From Acanthochlamys bracteata (taxonomy: Eukaryota > Streptophyta > Magnoliopsida > Pandanales > Velloziaceae), in NCBI GenBank assembly GCA_019914995.1, contig CM034127.1:6200001-6264000 (forward strand): a DNA stretch of 64,000 nucleotides. Reading direction: 5' to 3'. The position numbers and the translations under genes are program-made. The notes below the pieces were generated by a model, which was not told the DNA's origin, ran no database searches, and saw nothing but the letters and a program-made list of their open reading frames with translations. Positions 24,701 to 36,852 of the stretch are shown piece after piece; the first letter of the stretch is position 1; each line of letters opens with the position of its first letter.

Positions 24701-27700
24701 GATGCCCCTTTGGATTCCACTTCCAATGCTAAGAGAAAGAAAAGACAAACATTTGTTTTCTCTGCCACCATAGCACTATCAGATAATTTTCGGAAAAAGC
24801 TCAAAAGAGGTGTATCTACAGCAAAGTCATCTGCAGATGATGTGGGTTCTATTGAGAAACTTCTTGAGCGGGCAGGAATGAGAGCTGACACTGAAGTTGT
24901 GAATGTGGCCAATGCTTCGATTGTTGCTCACAAACTTGAGGAGTCATTCATCGAGTATTTCCCATCTTCTATATCTTTGCTTATTATAAAAGTTAAAGAA
25001 AACCTGGTGAAATTTTCTCTTTTCTCCTTTGCTGTAATAATGGTTTTTCATGTCAGAATTCATATAATCGTAGAAGGTTACTAGTACATGCCTTCTATTC
25101 ATAGTTCTGTAAAAAGAAATTATAAATGGGATAAAAGATGGACGATAATTAAAAGTAACGCAACTTGTGCAATTGAGATTCATAATAGTGTGCTTTTGAA
25201 GTTCGTCTTTCTCCACCATTTTGGTGGAAGCCATAGTAGAACTTTTCTGCCAACTTTATCTTTCTCTTGGTAGCTTGAAACTTCGGTAGCTTATAATTTG
25301 AAATTTCTGATCTTTGACTTCAGTAACTTGCTATGTTTGTGCCACTCGAAGTCTGACATTTTAATGAGGATCTAGTCTTAAGATAATACACTAGTGGCTT
25401 GAAGAACTTATGATGTGAGAGTTACACGTGTTTGAATTTCACATGCTGTTTCATTGACTTTTAGTTGTAAAGTTTCATACTTTTAGTAGAAATGAACATG
25501 TTAATGCTTAATCAATGTAACAACCACAGATCACTTCGAGTTAGTGCCTTATTGCTTCGTTTCATCATATTAAGATGGATATTAAGAAGGATGCATCTAA
25601 GGCATGAAATTGACTTTGCTAAAGGAATAATAAAGTCAACATTGTCATGTTGTTTTGTGAATTTATGACTGTAGTCTCATGAATATTTGCTTGTTTTTGA
25701 CATTGAATTTGTTAGCATCTAGAATGATGAGATGTTGTTGGTGGCATTGTAGAAGGAGTTAATGTTTGATGCAATAGCACGTTTGAGTTTTTGTGTAAGT
25801 ATAGATCACATTTGTTGCGAGTCATTTCCACCTGTTGAACAAGCATGCATTGTATATGATGGGAGCTATTTCTTTAACTTCTTTTTATGTTGGTATTTAG
25901 ATTTAATTAGAGACATTTTATAAGAGAAGGGCTTGAGTATCTTGTTATTTATACCAATGAAATTCTCGCCATCCTTCATTTCTTCTTGCTCATTTTGTAT
26001 TGGACTAGGATCTTCTAGTTTTCTATGTACGCAACACTGGTGATAAGCTTCTCAATGTTAACTTTGATTTTTAGAACATGACGAGGAGTTAAATCCAACC
26101 TTTAATCAATGTTGCAATTAGTAATTTTCTCTTCTATAATTGTATCATAAAATAGTTACTAGAAATGTTTGACATGTAAATACATTTGGCTTTGCAGGTG
26201 CAGTGAAGAAGTTAAAGAAGCCTATTTGTATTATATTTTGACGGTACATGGTAGTGGTCGTACAATGGTCTTTTGCACATCAATTGCAGCTCTTCGTCGT
26301 GTTTCTTCCATGATGCAGATTCTTGGCATAAATGCACGGACTCTTCATGCTCAAATGCAACAACGGGCGCGATTGAAGGTATTCATTTGTAGTTTCCTGA
26401 AATATTCTTTTGTATTGTTATTATTACTCTATTCTTTAGGAACAATGGCTACATGGATTTTATTATGCCATTTTACTCTAATTGTTAATGTTGTTGTTGT
26501 TCTTTTACACTATTTAAAACAACATCCTTGGTCAGACCACAAACATGTAAGTCAATTTGTATTGATACCCAACCAAGTCTTCTTAGATCTCTCCTTACCT
26601 CTTATAGGAACAGGTACAGCTAATGATTCACATCTGTGAACTAGAGCATCTAAAGATCTTCACTTTATATGATCAAACCATTTTAAATGTGTTTCTCTTA
26701 GTTCGTCCAACGCAACATGCGTACCTCTACAACATCTAACTTCTGAACATGTTGAGACATTAAACAAGTAGCAAGTTAATTATTTAGATTAAATAAGTTT
26801 GGAATCACTTCTATAATTATTTTTTAGAGTTTGCTACTTTATTAGGAGAGTTTAATATTGGACAGCAATCTTACAAACTTTGCATGTGATGATCTTATCA
26901 ACTATGATGCTCCATAACAAAGTCTTGTTTTTAACAAAAGAAGTTAGATTTTCTTGACATGTTTTTTCCCCGAATTGTTCAGTTAATGACAAACAATCAT
27001 TATTAACTATGATTATATGTAGAAATTATTTAAAAGAAACTTCTAACTTTATAGTTATTTTTGTTTTTGTAGCAATTTCCACTACAGTATCAGTATGTGC
27101 ATTATGTTGTGGAGGGTACTCTGGAGCAAATAAGTTATCCAATAGAGGAGTTATCAGTTGCTTTATAGGAATCCTCAGTTTTTTGAGTACTTTGAAAGTT
27201 GTAAACAGAAGAGATTTTGCATATTTTTGGGAGTATTATAGTTTAGATATTAAGGTTTGGGAACTTTACAATTTCTAACCTGAAGAAATCCTGAAATTTT
27301 GAAGAATAGTATAGTGGTTTAGATTGGTTAAATAACTTATAAAATCTATTTTTATCATTAAAAAACTCAAAAGGTGTTTCTGGCAAAACAAAATTTCCAG
27401 TATCGGAAGTCTTTACATGCTTATATTACAAAAGTATTGATTACCACAATAAGTGGAGTTTACATGATTGCAGTATACTAGAGAAAACCCGATAGTTATG
27501 GAGAGACAGTGCTTTGTTTTCAGTCCTTACTCTCTCTTTGTTATTTACAGGCCCTTGATCGATTTCGTGGAGATGATAATGCAGTATTGATTGCTACAGA
27601 TGTTGCAGCAAGAGGTCTCGATATTCCTGGGATCCGAACTGTTGTTCACTATCAGTTGCCACACTCTGCAGAAGTTTGTACATTCAATCATTTCCTTTAA

Positions 27701-30700
27701 AATACTATTCAGAATTTAATAACTAAGTTGATTGACTTTTTCAGGTTTATGTACATAGAAGTGGCAGAACTGCTAGAGCATCAGGTGATGGTTGTTCAAT
27801 TGCGCTGATTTCTCCAAGTGACAAAGCAAAGTTCTTTGCTCTCTGTAGATCATTGTCGAAGGTCAGCCCATGTTCTTCATAAAAAAAAGTTGTTTGTTCA
27901 ATGCTCAGCAAGAAGTTGCTGCAAATAGCTAATCCCTTAAATGAAGATCCTCTTGAATGTTGACTGCGGTGGATTTTTATTCAGTGTGTAGTGTAACTGC
28001 GCGTTAGCTTTACGCGTCTTTCCCTTGCAAGAGATTTTATTTATTTATTTTATACTCAAGGTGAATAACATGAGTATCATGCAGTAACTTGTCTGTTTCT
28101 TTGTATATTCAACCTATGACAAGTCTCTTTCCTCCCATGTGGAACAAAATTGTCTTTCACTATTGTAGTGATATTTCACATAACACCACATTGTACTGTT
28201 TACTTAGCATTATGTATCTTATTTTTTTATGACTTGCAGGAGACTCTACGTTCTTTTCCTCTGGAGGAATCCTACATGCCTGAAGTAATGAAACGCATGT
28301 CACTTGCTCGACAAATTGACAAAATCTCACGTAAAACTACCCAGGTACAAACCTCAATTTGCAGTGTTTTTGTTATCTTAGTACACGATCCCCTAAGTGG
28401 AGATTATGCAAATCGTGTTTTGGTTTTGGATAAATAGATGTACTTTGTTCCCAGCAAGTTTACCTCAACAAAGCATATGGTGAGGTTGATTCAATAACTA
28501 ATATCGTCCAACCTTGTTTAATAATGTAATCAGTACCTATTTATTCTTGCCTAGGCCATGTCTACTGCTGACTTTCTGTAATTTTCTATTGAAATTTTTT
28601 AACAATGAGAGTATCTCTTTTGAGAAGTTTCCCATCAAGTCATTTCATTTATGACTTGGATTCAATCAGGGGATAGCTTGAAACTTGTACTTTTTGCACA
28701 TGATGCGTGAAATTGGTGGAGTCCTTTTGCAAGTAAGTGTGCATGCATAGATTGAAAACCTTTTATGTTGTTATAAGGTGAAGGACAAGTATGCACCCGG
28801 AGTTAAAGTTGATGCTGTTCACTTGTCCTTTGCCAAATATTGCCATGCATCAACAAGCCATCCACACTGATTCCATATTTAAACAATTACTTTCTGGTTG
28901 CTGCAGATTGGTTTGATACTGACAAAATTGAAAGGAATAAAATGAGTAGTTTAAAGGATGGAACCTTGTTGGCATATGTACAGTTGATGTATATATACCA
29001 AAAGATGAATGGAGCTTCAACAACCAAAAACATGTGTAGCTTGTCTCTGTATAGGATAGTGTTCGGACTTGTCAAGGTCTTATAACATTGTAACTAGAAA
29101 ACTAAATAGGTGATATGGACAAGTGACAAAGAGATTAGAGTGTACATGGACTAATAAAGGTAGAGAAGTTGTCATGGTTGTTACGAGCAGCTGATTTCTT
29201 CTAAGTGTTTATGCATTCAACTTGACTTCATATGCTGGTGTAGATCAATAACAACATAGGGACTCTGCTCTTGCTTTATTAGCTCATACTCAGCCTGTGA
29301 TGTGGTTTTTTCAAGTCTGAGAGTTGTAACCTTGTTTTATGTCTTACTGAAGGAAAATGCAAAGAAGCGCTGGTTTGAACGCCATGCTGAATCTGTTGAA
29401 TTGGAAATAGAAAATAGTGGCAGCGAGGAAGAAGCTGTTAACAGCCACAAGCAGAGGAAAAGGAATTGCACTCATTTGAATAAGCTTCTGCAGGTTTGTC
29501 TGATTATAATCTTCTAATTATTATGGTAAAGAAGCTTTATACTGAGAATATATGCCTCAAAATATTATTATATTTCTCCCAAATTGTTTATCCATAAATT
29601 TGATGCTAAAGATGCCCTTTTTTTGGGGTTTCTAGTTGTGCTTATAGAACTTGTTATTTACAGGAGTTGAAGGACAGGCTGGTACAGCCACTGCAACCTA
29701 AAACATTGTCTCACCGTTTCTTGGCTGGGGTATATTGTTTACCTTTTGTTTCTTTCTTTTTCGTAGTAATAAAGAGAACATTTATGTTCTTTGTCCCATT
29801 CTGATGCATCTTATTCAGTTTTTTTTTTTTTCACTTGTCATACGTTCCTTACGCATATGTTGGCTAGATGGCCTATTTAAAATGTTTTTAGTTAACTTCA
29901 TTTGTCTCCAAAAGTAATATAGAGCTGAAACATGGTCGTGCGGTTGCATATTGGTTTAGCCATTTTGTTTAAGTGATAATATTTTGTGCATGTTCTGATG
30001 GAAATGATTGGTCTCAGACCCCCCTCCACACCTCCCCCTCGCGCTGTCTCTGTGTTACAATGTTGATTCCTACTTAGACATCATCATGCTAACTCTTCCC
30101 AACATTTGATGGAGTATGACTCTTTCTAAAAGATTTAACTTCTATTGTTATGAGAAGGAATGAGCTGAATGTGGTTGAATTTTCCCATATACCTCAAACC
30201 CAGCAGCTTGATCTAGTTAGTGGCAGTGGGGTAGCTTATTTCTGCAATGTGCGCACAGTAGGTGATTAATAAATGAAGCTTGCTAGTCATTCAGGTGAGT
30301 TGCTTGATATAGAAAGGAAATAGTATAGTAAAATGGCTGCCAAGATATAGATCAGCAAGAGAATGAGTGGAGGGAGCAGAGCATATTCTGTCAGCTGTAA
30401 GATCTGCACCTGTAAAGTTCTGAGATCACCAGAGGCAGCAATAAGTTCTGAGATCAACAGTGGCAAGTTCAGAATTATGGTTGAAAAGGAGGTCGACAAA
30501 AGTAGAGCTAAGTGGTGAAACGAAGGTTGCGTAAAGTGGAATAGGAGCAGACGGATGCTTAGGAGTGAGGATTCTAATATCAATCCATATTTGCACTACG
30601 TATGTATACTGTGAGGTGATGAATCGAAATTAATATGGAGGCTAGAGAGCCATAATTTGGGTTTTGGCTGAGACAGGTTGCCGTTTGAAAATTTCAGTAG

Positions 30701-32273
30701 GTTGGCAACATTTCTTGCCACTTTGGAATGATTTATCTCGGCTTGCGAATGTCTGTCTATCCCACCATCATGCTTAAGAAAGTGAGAACTCAAGAAGATG
30801 AATGAAAACCATAATGCAGTCATGGGGACTCATACAGAATAGAATAGCTGATGTGTTTATACAGGGATTAGTTCTGACACTGATTTTTACCTCTTATTTT
30901 GACATGTCACGTACTTCGGAAAATAATTTGAACATGTCTCTGATAGTCTTCTTAGAATAGCATGCTTCTTTTTAACTAAGTGAATTTCTTTGGTCTGGTG
31001 ATTATATTCTAAATCCTTTTTTTTTTTTTTTTCTTCGGTACAGACTGGCATTTCCCCAATACTTCAGCAGCAGCTGGAAAAAGCATTTAGGAAGTCAGAT
31101 GAGCGAACTTGCAAAAAGTTTAAAACAGGACGAATTGTGGTTATTGGCCAGGATCTTGTTGAACCTCTTCAGGCCTTACGGAGTTCTGGGCATGAGGTAT
31201 GTTCAGTAGCTTTTCTTGCAAACAAGCTGTAGTTTTACTTTGAAGTTCTTCACTAGTTATGCTTGAAAATTCATCTGTAAATTTAATTGACCATAAATCA
31301 TGAATTGCTATACTTAATTCATTTTAGTATTGAATAATTTTGCAAGATCTGTTATTTTAAGTTTATTCCTACTATTGAACCACACTGTTTTACTGAATAT
31401 CTGTTAGTTGCATGGCGAGAAGTATAAGGTATTTATAATATGAGAAAGCAGCAAAGGATGTTCTACTTACCACTGTGAATACAGTTCTATTGCACTTCCA
31501 CAGTTCGCGGTGTCTCTAGAAGTTCATAAGTAGATGCCATATAAAAATAAATCTGGAGCATAGGGCAAGAGATAATGCAAGATGATGGTATGCTTTTGAG
31601 GAAATCTATGAATACATTTGAATGAAAATCTGAGGAATAGATTTACCAACTTACTTATGAACTAAGTAAGAACTTAAGATAGGTTTTCGTCTGTGTATTC
31701 TAGCACCGGTATCCATGTCTCTCTTTTATGTCAACTTGGAACATATAAGACGGATCTGGACATTACCCCGATCTGACCTTGTTAATTGAGGCTTAGCTGT
31801 TGTTGATTGCCTGACTTGTAGTCTAGGAGCACGTCATACAGAGGCTTGGGAGAATTAGTTGTATGATGTAAAGGTGTGTTGTATTCAGGTCCTTTCTTCA
31901 ACGTCCACTAGAATTTTCCAAGTTTGCGTATATGTTAACGAAGCTTCTGCAGAGATTTAGAAAAGATCTAACTCATGTCAAATACTGTATTGTCGTTAAG
32001 TTGCTTTCATCCCTCTTTGACTTCTTTCTCTATGACATCAAGACTTGTTACTTTCAGGTCTGTGTGAGTGTAGACAAAAGAAAAGAAATGCTGAAAGTCA
32101 CCGAAACTCAAAAAAAGAAAAGACGAGAGGAGAAGAAGCGTATGCATCTAGTTCTCTTTTCTATTTCCTTGTAACATTTAGCTGTTTTTGTTGACATTTA
32201 TTTTTTGATTTTGATTGTAGGGGAAAGGGAGCAACGAAGGAAACAGAAGAGAAAAATGAGAGGAATTGAGTAG
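21765..32273 (+). CDS. RH13: DEAD-box ATP-dependent RNA helicase 13 (DDX24/MAK5 type), 15 exons
   Basis: Exons: 21765-21972, 22058-22327, 22687-22886, 23231-23425, 23636-23812, 24596-24954, 26198-26378, 27551-27673, 27745-27861, 28240-28344, 29353-29493, 29664-29729, 31044-31196, 32058-32139, 32221-32273. All junctions are GT-AG and phases agree, giving 2430 nt and 809 residues. The order is a basic, lysine-rich N terminus; Q motif (F207 to Q214); motif [10 protein letters not shown] (to T239); PTREL (284-288); TPGR (333-336); DEAD (360-363); SAT (406-408); [10 protein letters not shown] (545-554); HRSGRTAR from 575; and a basic coiled C-terminal tail. Layout and length match Arabidopsis RH13 and yeast Mak5, which act in nucleolar 60S ribosome assembly. 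ATG 21765 directly follows a repeat; the in-frame ATG at 21804 is the alternative start. Exon boundaries were placed by eye. Confidence 0.92.
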
Positions 32274-33305
32274 AGGAAATCTAGTATCAAGCTCCAGTTA
32301 TGTCAAGTATTGTGTTGAGAGAGTTGATACAGTAGGTGTAAAAATGTATGGGTAGGGTGGATTTTCTTTCTTCACCCTATAGAGATACCATCATAGTAGG
32401 TGTAGAAAAGCAATTTTGTATAATTTATTTTTCATATAATACAATGTATTGATTACTCAGCATACTTGCATGCATGAATTTTCCTCTCAAGTCCATTCTT
32501 TCGAATCCAAATATCGAATACATTTCTAGTCAATTCAAAGTTGGAAAACCGTATTATGATATTCGTAAGCTGATACAGCTTGCAATATTTTCACGAAAAA
32601 AGTCAATCTAAGAGATGTGATTGTTTGGTTAGAAGTTTTTTCTTCATTGGAATCGAAATCCGGATGGTAGAGACCAATGTCATTCCCTTTTTTCGCCATT
32701 TGGTTCTCATTTTTAAAGAAATTGGCACTTATAATAACATCTTTTGAGGATCGCTCGTTCCAACTCGGGATATATTCCAATTTGGTTTTTTCTATTTCGG
32801 TGTACACTGAAATTGGATATAGATAAAGTAACAGAAAATCAGAAAAAAAAAGAAAGTAATTCGAAACAAACTATATTTGTATTTGTTCTTTTATTCTTTC
32901 TTTTAGTCGAACTGTATAGTATCAAAGATAAATATTAGGGCACTACCAGTCTTCCTACTTTTTTTGGGCAGCATCTTGCTCTGAAAACGATCATTGGCAG
33001 CTTAGAGATAAGGGGGCTCCGTATATTTTGTATTAAAAAAATTTTTTAATTTTTTTTAAAATATAAATATTATTAAAATATTTATTAAATATGAAGTATT
33101 TCTTTAAAGAAAATCACATGATAAGCTATGCAAATCGTATGCAAAAACCTTTATAAGAAGTCCTGAGGAATGATGCAGAGAACAAAACTTTGGTACTACA
33201 TTTGTACCGGAAAGTTCGCCACCAGGACATGATGAAAGAGCCTGTGAGGAGCGAGCAGTAGCAGTCACTAAAGAACAAAATCAAACAGCACCAATTCTTT
33301 TCTTG
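32274..33305. other. Helicase 3' region and spacer, with organelle-like stretch
   Basis: 32274-32470 is probably the helicase 3' UTR (ATAATACAATG near 32440). 32530-32940 has a different texture, with mixed purine blocks and a 90-codon minus frame containing LEYIPSWNERSSKDVIISAN. It looks like plastid spacer DNA, but I cannot place it. 33020-33120 is A/T-rich. The rest is the PPR gene's promoter and leader. Confidence 0.3.
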
Positions 33306-34865
33306 ATGCCTAGGGACCTTAACGTGTTGGTGAAATCTTGCCTCGCCCGTTGCGCTGACCTGCGTTACCTGCACAAACTCCAATCTTTCCTTCTCGTTCT
33401 CGGCCATGGCCAAACACAATTCTACGCTTTCAAACTCATTCGCTTCTGCATTCTCTCACTCTCCGATCTCTCCTACGCTCGCCGGATCTTTGACTCAATC
33501 CACTCTCCAAACTCTTTCCTTTACGCTACGCTTCTCTCCGCTTACTCTTCTTCTCTACCAAACCCTTCTCCTTCTCTTTCTCTCTTCGTTTCAATGATCC
33601 GTTCTAATCTTCGACCTTCAGCCTTCACTCTACCGCCTACGTTCAACGCTTGTGTTGATGTACTGCATTTTGGGTTTATGCGCTCGGTTCATTCGATTTC
33701 GTTTCGGTACGGCATTTTACCGAACAGTTGTGTTGTGCTTGCTTCGGTTGTGGATGCGTACTCTAGGTTCTTTGATTTTGAGTCAGGACGTAGGTTGTTG
33801 GATGAAACGGTGTTGAGCGGAGAAGATAATGTTGCTGCTTGGACGGCGTTGATGTCGGGTTACGCACGGAAAGGGCTTATTGGGAATGCGCTCGCTGTGT
33901 TCGAGCGAATGCCGCACAGAGATTTACCTGCTTGGAATGCTGCGATTGCTAGTTGTGCGCAGAATGGAATGTTTGTGGAGGCTGTAGGGGTGTTTAGAAG
34001 AATGGTTATGGATTTGCAGCCGAATGCAAGAACGGTTGCGTCGATTATTCCAGCCTGTGGACACCTTGGAATGCTACGACTTGGGAAATCTTTGCATGGG
34101 TATGTTGTCAAGAGTGAAGCTTTTTGTGGTCCATTTGTGTCAAATGCACTTGTGGATGTGTATGGGAAATGTGGCAGCTTGAGAGAAGCACGGTTGGTGT
34201 TCGATAGAGAGTCTGATAGAAGCCTTGAGGCTTGGAATTCTCTGATTAATGGACTTGCATTGCATGGACATTGCAAGGCAGCAATTGAAGCATTTAAACA
34301 GATGGGGTTCGAAGGTGTTAAGCCTGATGTTGTTACGTTTGTGGGGATTCTAAATGCTTGTACGCATGGTGGATTGGTTGAGGAAGGGCTGGGATATTTT
34401 GAGTCCATGAGAAAGGTGTATGGTGTTGCACCAGAGATACAACATTACGGCTGTGTCATTGATCTTCTGGGCAAAGCTGGTAGATTCGAAGATGCGATGC
34501 GGATCATAAAGGATATGACAATGGAGCCTGATGAGGTTGTTTGGGGTTCTTTTCTAAATGGTTGTAGGGTTCATAGATTTACAGAGCTAGCTGAGTTTGC
34601 AATAAGGAAGCTTTTGGAGATTGACCCTAATAATACTGGCTATAGTGTCATGCTGGCAAACTTGTATAGTGAGCAGGGCAAATGGGAGGAGGTGGGCAAG
34701 GTTAGGAAGTTGCTGAAGGAGAGCAGAGGGAAGAAGTTGCCTGGTTGCAGCTGGGTCGAAGTTGACGGTGAAGTTCAAATATTTAAATCTGGTGATAACA
34801 TCCATCCTAAAGCTGAAGAAATGTGCCATCTATTGCAAAGCTTGGTTGAGCAGGTAGAAGCATGA
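33306..34865 (+). CDS. E-class pentatricopeptide repeat (PPR) protein, At1g33350-like
   Basis: A single intronless frame of 519 residues starts at ATG 33306. PLS-type repeats fill residues about 35-440, for example YARRIFDSIHSPNSFLYATL (57-76), AAWTALMSGYARKGLIGNAL (177-196), FVSNALVDVYGKCGSLREAR (277-296) and VVTFVGILNACTHGGLVEEG (342-361). They are followed by E and E+ motifs (GCSWVEVDGEVQIF at 480-493, IHPKAEEM at 499-506). No DYW domain follows. The order and C terminus closely match Arabidopsis At1g33350. Proteins of this class bind organellar RNA and often specify C-to-U editing sites, relying on a DYW partner. No clear transit peptide can be called from the N terminus (MPRDLNVLVKSCLARCADLR), so the target organelle is open. 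Confidence 0.92.
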   Translation: MPRDLNVLVKSCLARCADLRYLHKLQSFLLVLGHGQTQFYAFKLIRFCILSLSDLSYARRIFDSIHSPNSFLYATLLSAYSSSLPNPSPSLSLFVSMIRSNLRPSAFTLPPTFNACVDVLHFGFMRSVHSISFRYGILPNSCVVLASVVDAYSRFFDFESGRRLLDETVLSGEDNVAAWTALMSGYARKGLIGNALAVFERMPHRDLPAWNAAIASCAQNGMFVEAVGVFRRMVMDLQPNARTVASIIPACGHLGMLRLGKSLHGYVVKSEAFCGPFVSNALVDVYGKCGSLREARLVFDRESDRSLEAWNSLINGLALHGHCKAAIEAFKQMGFEGVKPDVVTFVGILNACTHGGLVEEGLGYFESMRKVYGVAPEIQHYGCVIDLLGKAGRFEDAMRIIKDMTMEPDEVVWGSFLNGCRVHRFTELAEFAIRKLLEIDPNNTGYSVMLANLYSEQGKWEEVGKVRKLLKESRGKKLPGCSWVEVDGEVQIFKSGDNIHPKAEEMCHLLQSLVEQVEA

Positions 34866-35788
34866 AAACAGTGACAATAGCACTGGCAATGAGGCACTCA
34901 AAATTTCATACGATCTACAAGGCAGTATAGAATCTGAGGAGCACAGAATACAAGGAATGCAGAACTTGATACAAATGCATTTTCTTGCCTAAACGTAAGA
35001 GTTTGAAGTTTAATATATTTCTTTGGTTATGTTCTGAGTATGGTGATTCAGTTTCTGGAGAACAAGAGTGAATATTTGTTGCATAGCTGTCTTCTTGATT
35101 TGCATCCCAGTCATATAAGCAGATGTGCAAGACCTGCTTACAGTCTTACAATACTCCCACCTTAAACTCAGGAGAATGCGAAACATGCCAATCTTGGTAG
35201 CAAACGTAAGTTGCCATCTGATCACAAAAAGGATTAGGAATAGAACTTGATTACGGACAGCTGGCTTGAATTATGACTTATGAGAGTTCAAAAGCAGAAG
35301 CTTTGCACAGATTTACTGACTGCATGAGGTAAATAAGATTTCTTCTGATGTTCAGAAAATTTGACCAACCTTTACTATTATTTATGATTATGTTTACCTC
35401 TAGCTCATCAGAAACTTCGGCAATTTAACATGTTGTGAAGATGGTGTTGAACTATTTAGACATTGAGCTTTACAATAAGTTATTTAGACTGATAAAATTC
35501 AGCCGAACTCTGTTCGCATCTTAGGTGTGTACTCATCGCCTTGTTCTAACTATGTAGCTGCACCATGAGTTTCGTCTTACTTTTCATTTATCTTCATTTA
35601 CTTTTCTAGTGTCTTAGTGCGGTAACTTATCTCCACTTTGACAAGCATATATTTTGATTCAGGATAATGTTGACGATAACTTAAAATTAGATCCTTTATT
35701 CTGATTTGATTCTTCATCTTTCTTTATGAGCCTTCGTTCATTAGAAAGCTTTCTGTATTTCTAATCACTGCTTGTTCAGTAAGAAACA

Positions 35789-35852
35789 ATGATATTTGAA
35801 ATTAATGAGACCCCTAGGAAATGATATTTGAAATTAATGAGACCACTAGGAA
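35789..35852. repeat. 32-bp tandem duplication
   Basis: Two adjacent copies of a unit starting ATGATATTTGAAATTAATGA differ at only one base (CCCCTAGG against CCACTAGG). It lies in spacer downstream of the PPR gene. Confidence 0.9.
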
Positions 35853-36775
35853 ATTTGTCTTTCAGGTATAAGTTTTAGCAGTTATTAATAACTTCTGAAA
35901 TAAATATTGTGGTTGTGTGATAAAGAGGATACTCCTTCTTAATAGGCTTTTGAAGGAAATGAGTGGTAGTTGATTCATGGAAGAGTTGTTTCGGCTCTAG
36001 TAAGATTGGAGCCATCATTGTCACAGCAATTATAATTTCAAGCATAAGTGTATTGTATCAGCTCTAGCCAGATTAGAAACTTGGCTTAGGAACCTAGGAC
36101 CATGCGTCCCACTTTTGCCTACTTCTCTCAAATTGGAGTTCTGTTTTAAATCTCTGATAACTAGTTCTACCTGTTAGTTGAATCTAAAACTTTCTTTATT
36201 GTTTGAACTTTTATCTGAGAAAAAGACTGCGCAGTACGGCATATGTAACTTTCATCATTTACAAATCTTGTTTGTCTTGACCAAGCCTTTTATGTTCACT
36301 TTTTTACAAGCTGAATGGATGAAATAGGATGAACTTGGACAAAATTTCATCCAGTTTGATCAGGTCCATTCTGACATAACTATCAGAACGCAAGCTCAAT
36401 GCAGTTTCTAGTTTAATTATAATGAAGGAAGTTTAAATATTTAGGTAAACTCTTCCTTTCTTGTGATGAATGAAACCATCACTCTGGCAGCTATGAGTGT
36501 GTACCATCTAGGACTTTCATGTCAGGAGGTCTACCAAGGATCTAAACAAGATTTTAATTGTATATTGATCATGCATAATTCAAGTGAACTAGAGATACAG
36601 TTTAACAATTTTCCATGTGATTACTGATTGAACTTACATCATCCACTAGAGCAACTTTGGGTGCTTGGTGTACAATGCTGTATATTATACCTCCCCTCAA
36701 TCATGAATGGAAGTTGTTCCCTTGATTTAGTTGGGCTTACACTTCACAATGTTTTCTAGAAGGATCCTGTCTTAC

Positions 36776-36852
36776 GACGAATTAAGAGTATCCTTACTGC
36801 TAATGTACAGGGTTCCGACGAATTAAGACTATACTTACTGCTAATGTATAGG
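36776..36852. repeat. About 40-bp tandem duplication
   Basis: Two copies of a unit beginning CGACGAATTAAGA and ending TTACTGCTAATGTA(C/T)AGG follow each other with a few substitutions. It is noncoding as far as can be seen. Confidence 0.85.

Noticed and set aside
30287-30823. Minus-strand frames of 75-98 codons inside helicase intron 12
   Set aside because: No recognisable domain, no conserved motif, and the surrounding gene model accounts for the sequence as intron.
33860-34408. 182-codon frame antisense to the PPR gene
   Set aside because: It lies wholly inside the PPR coding sequence on the opposite strand and has no domain; it is a shadow of the PPR codon pattern.
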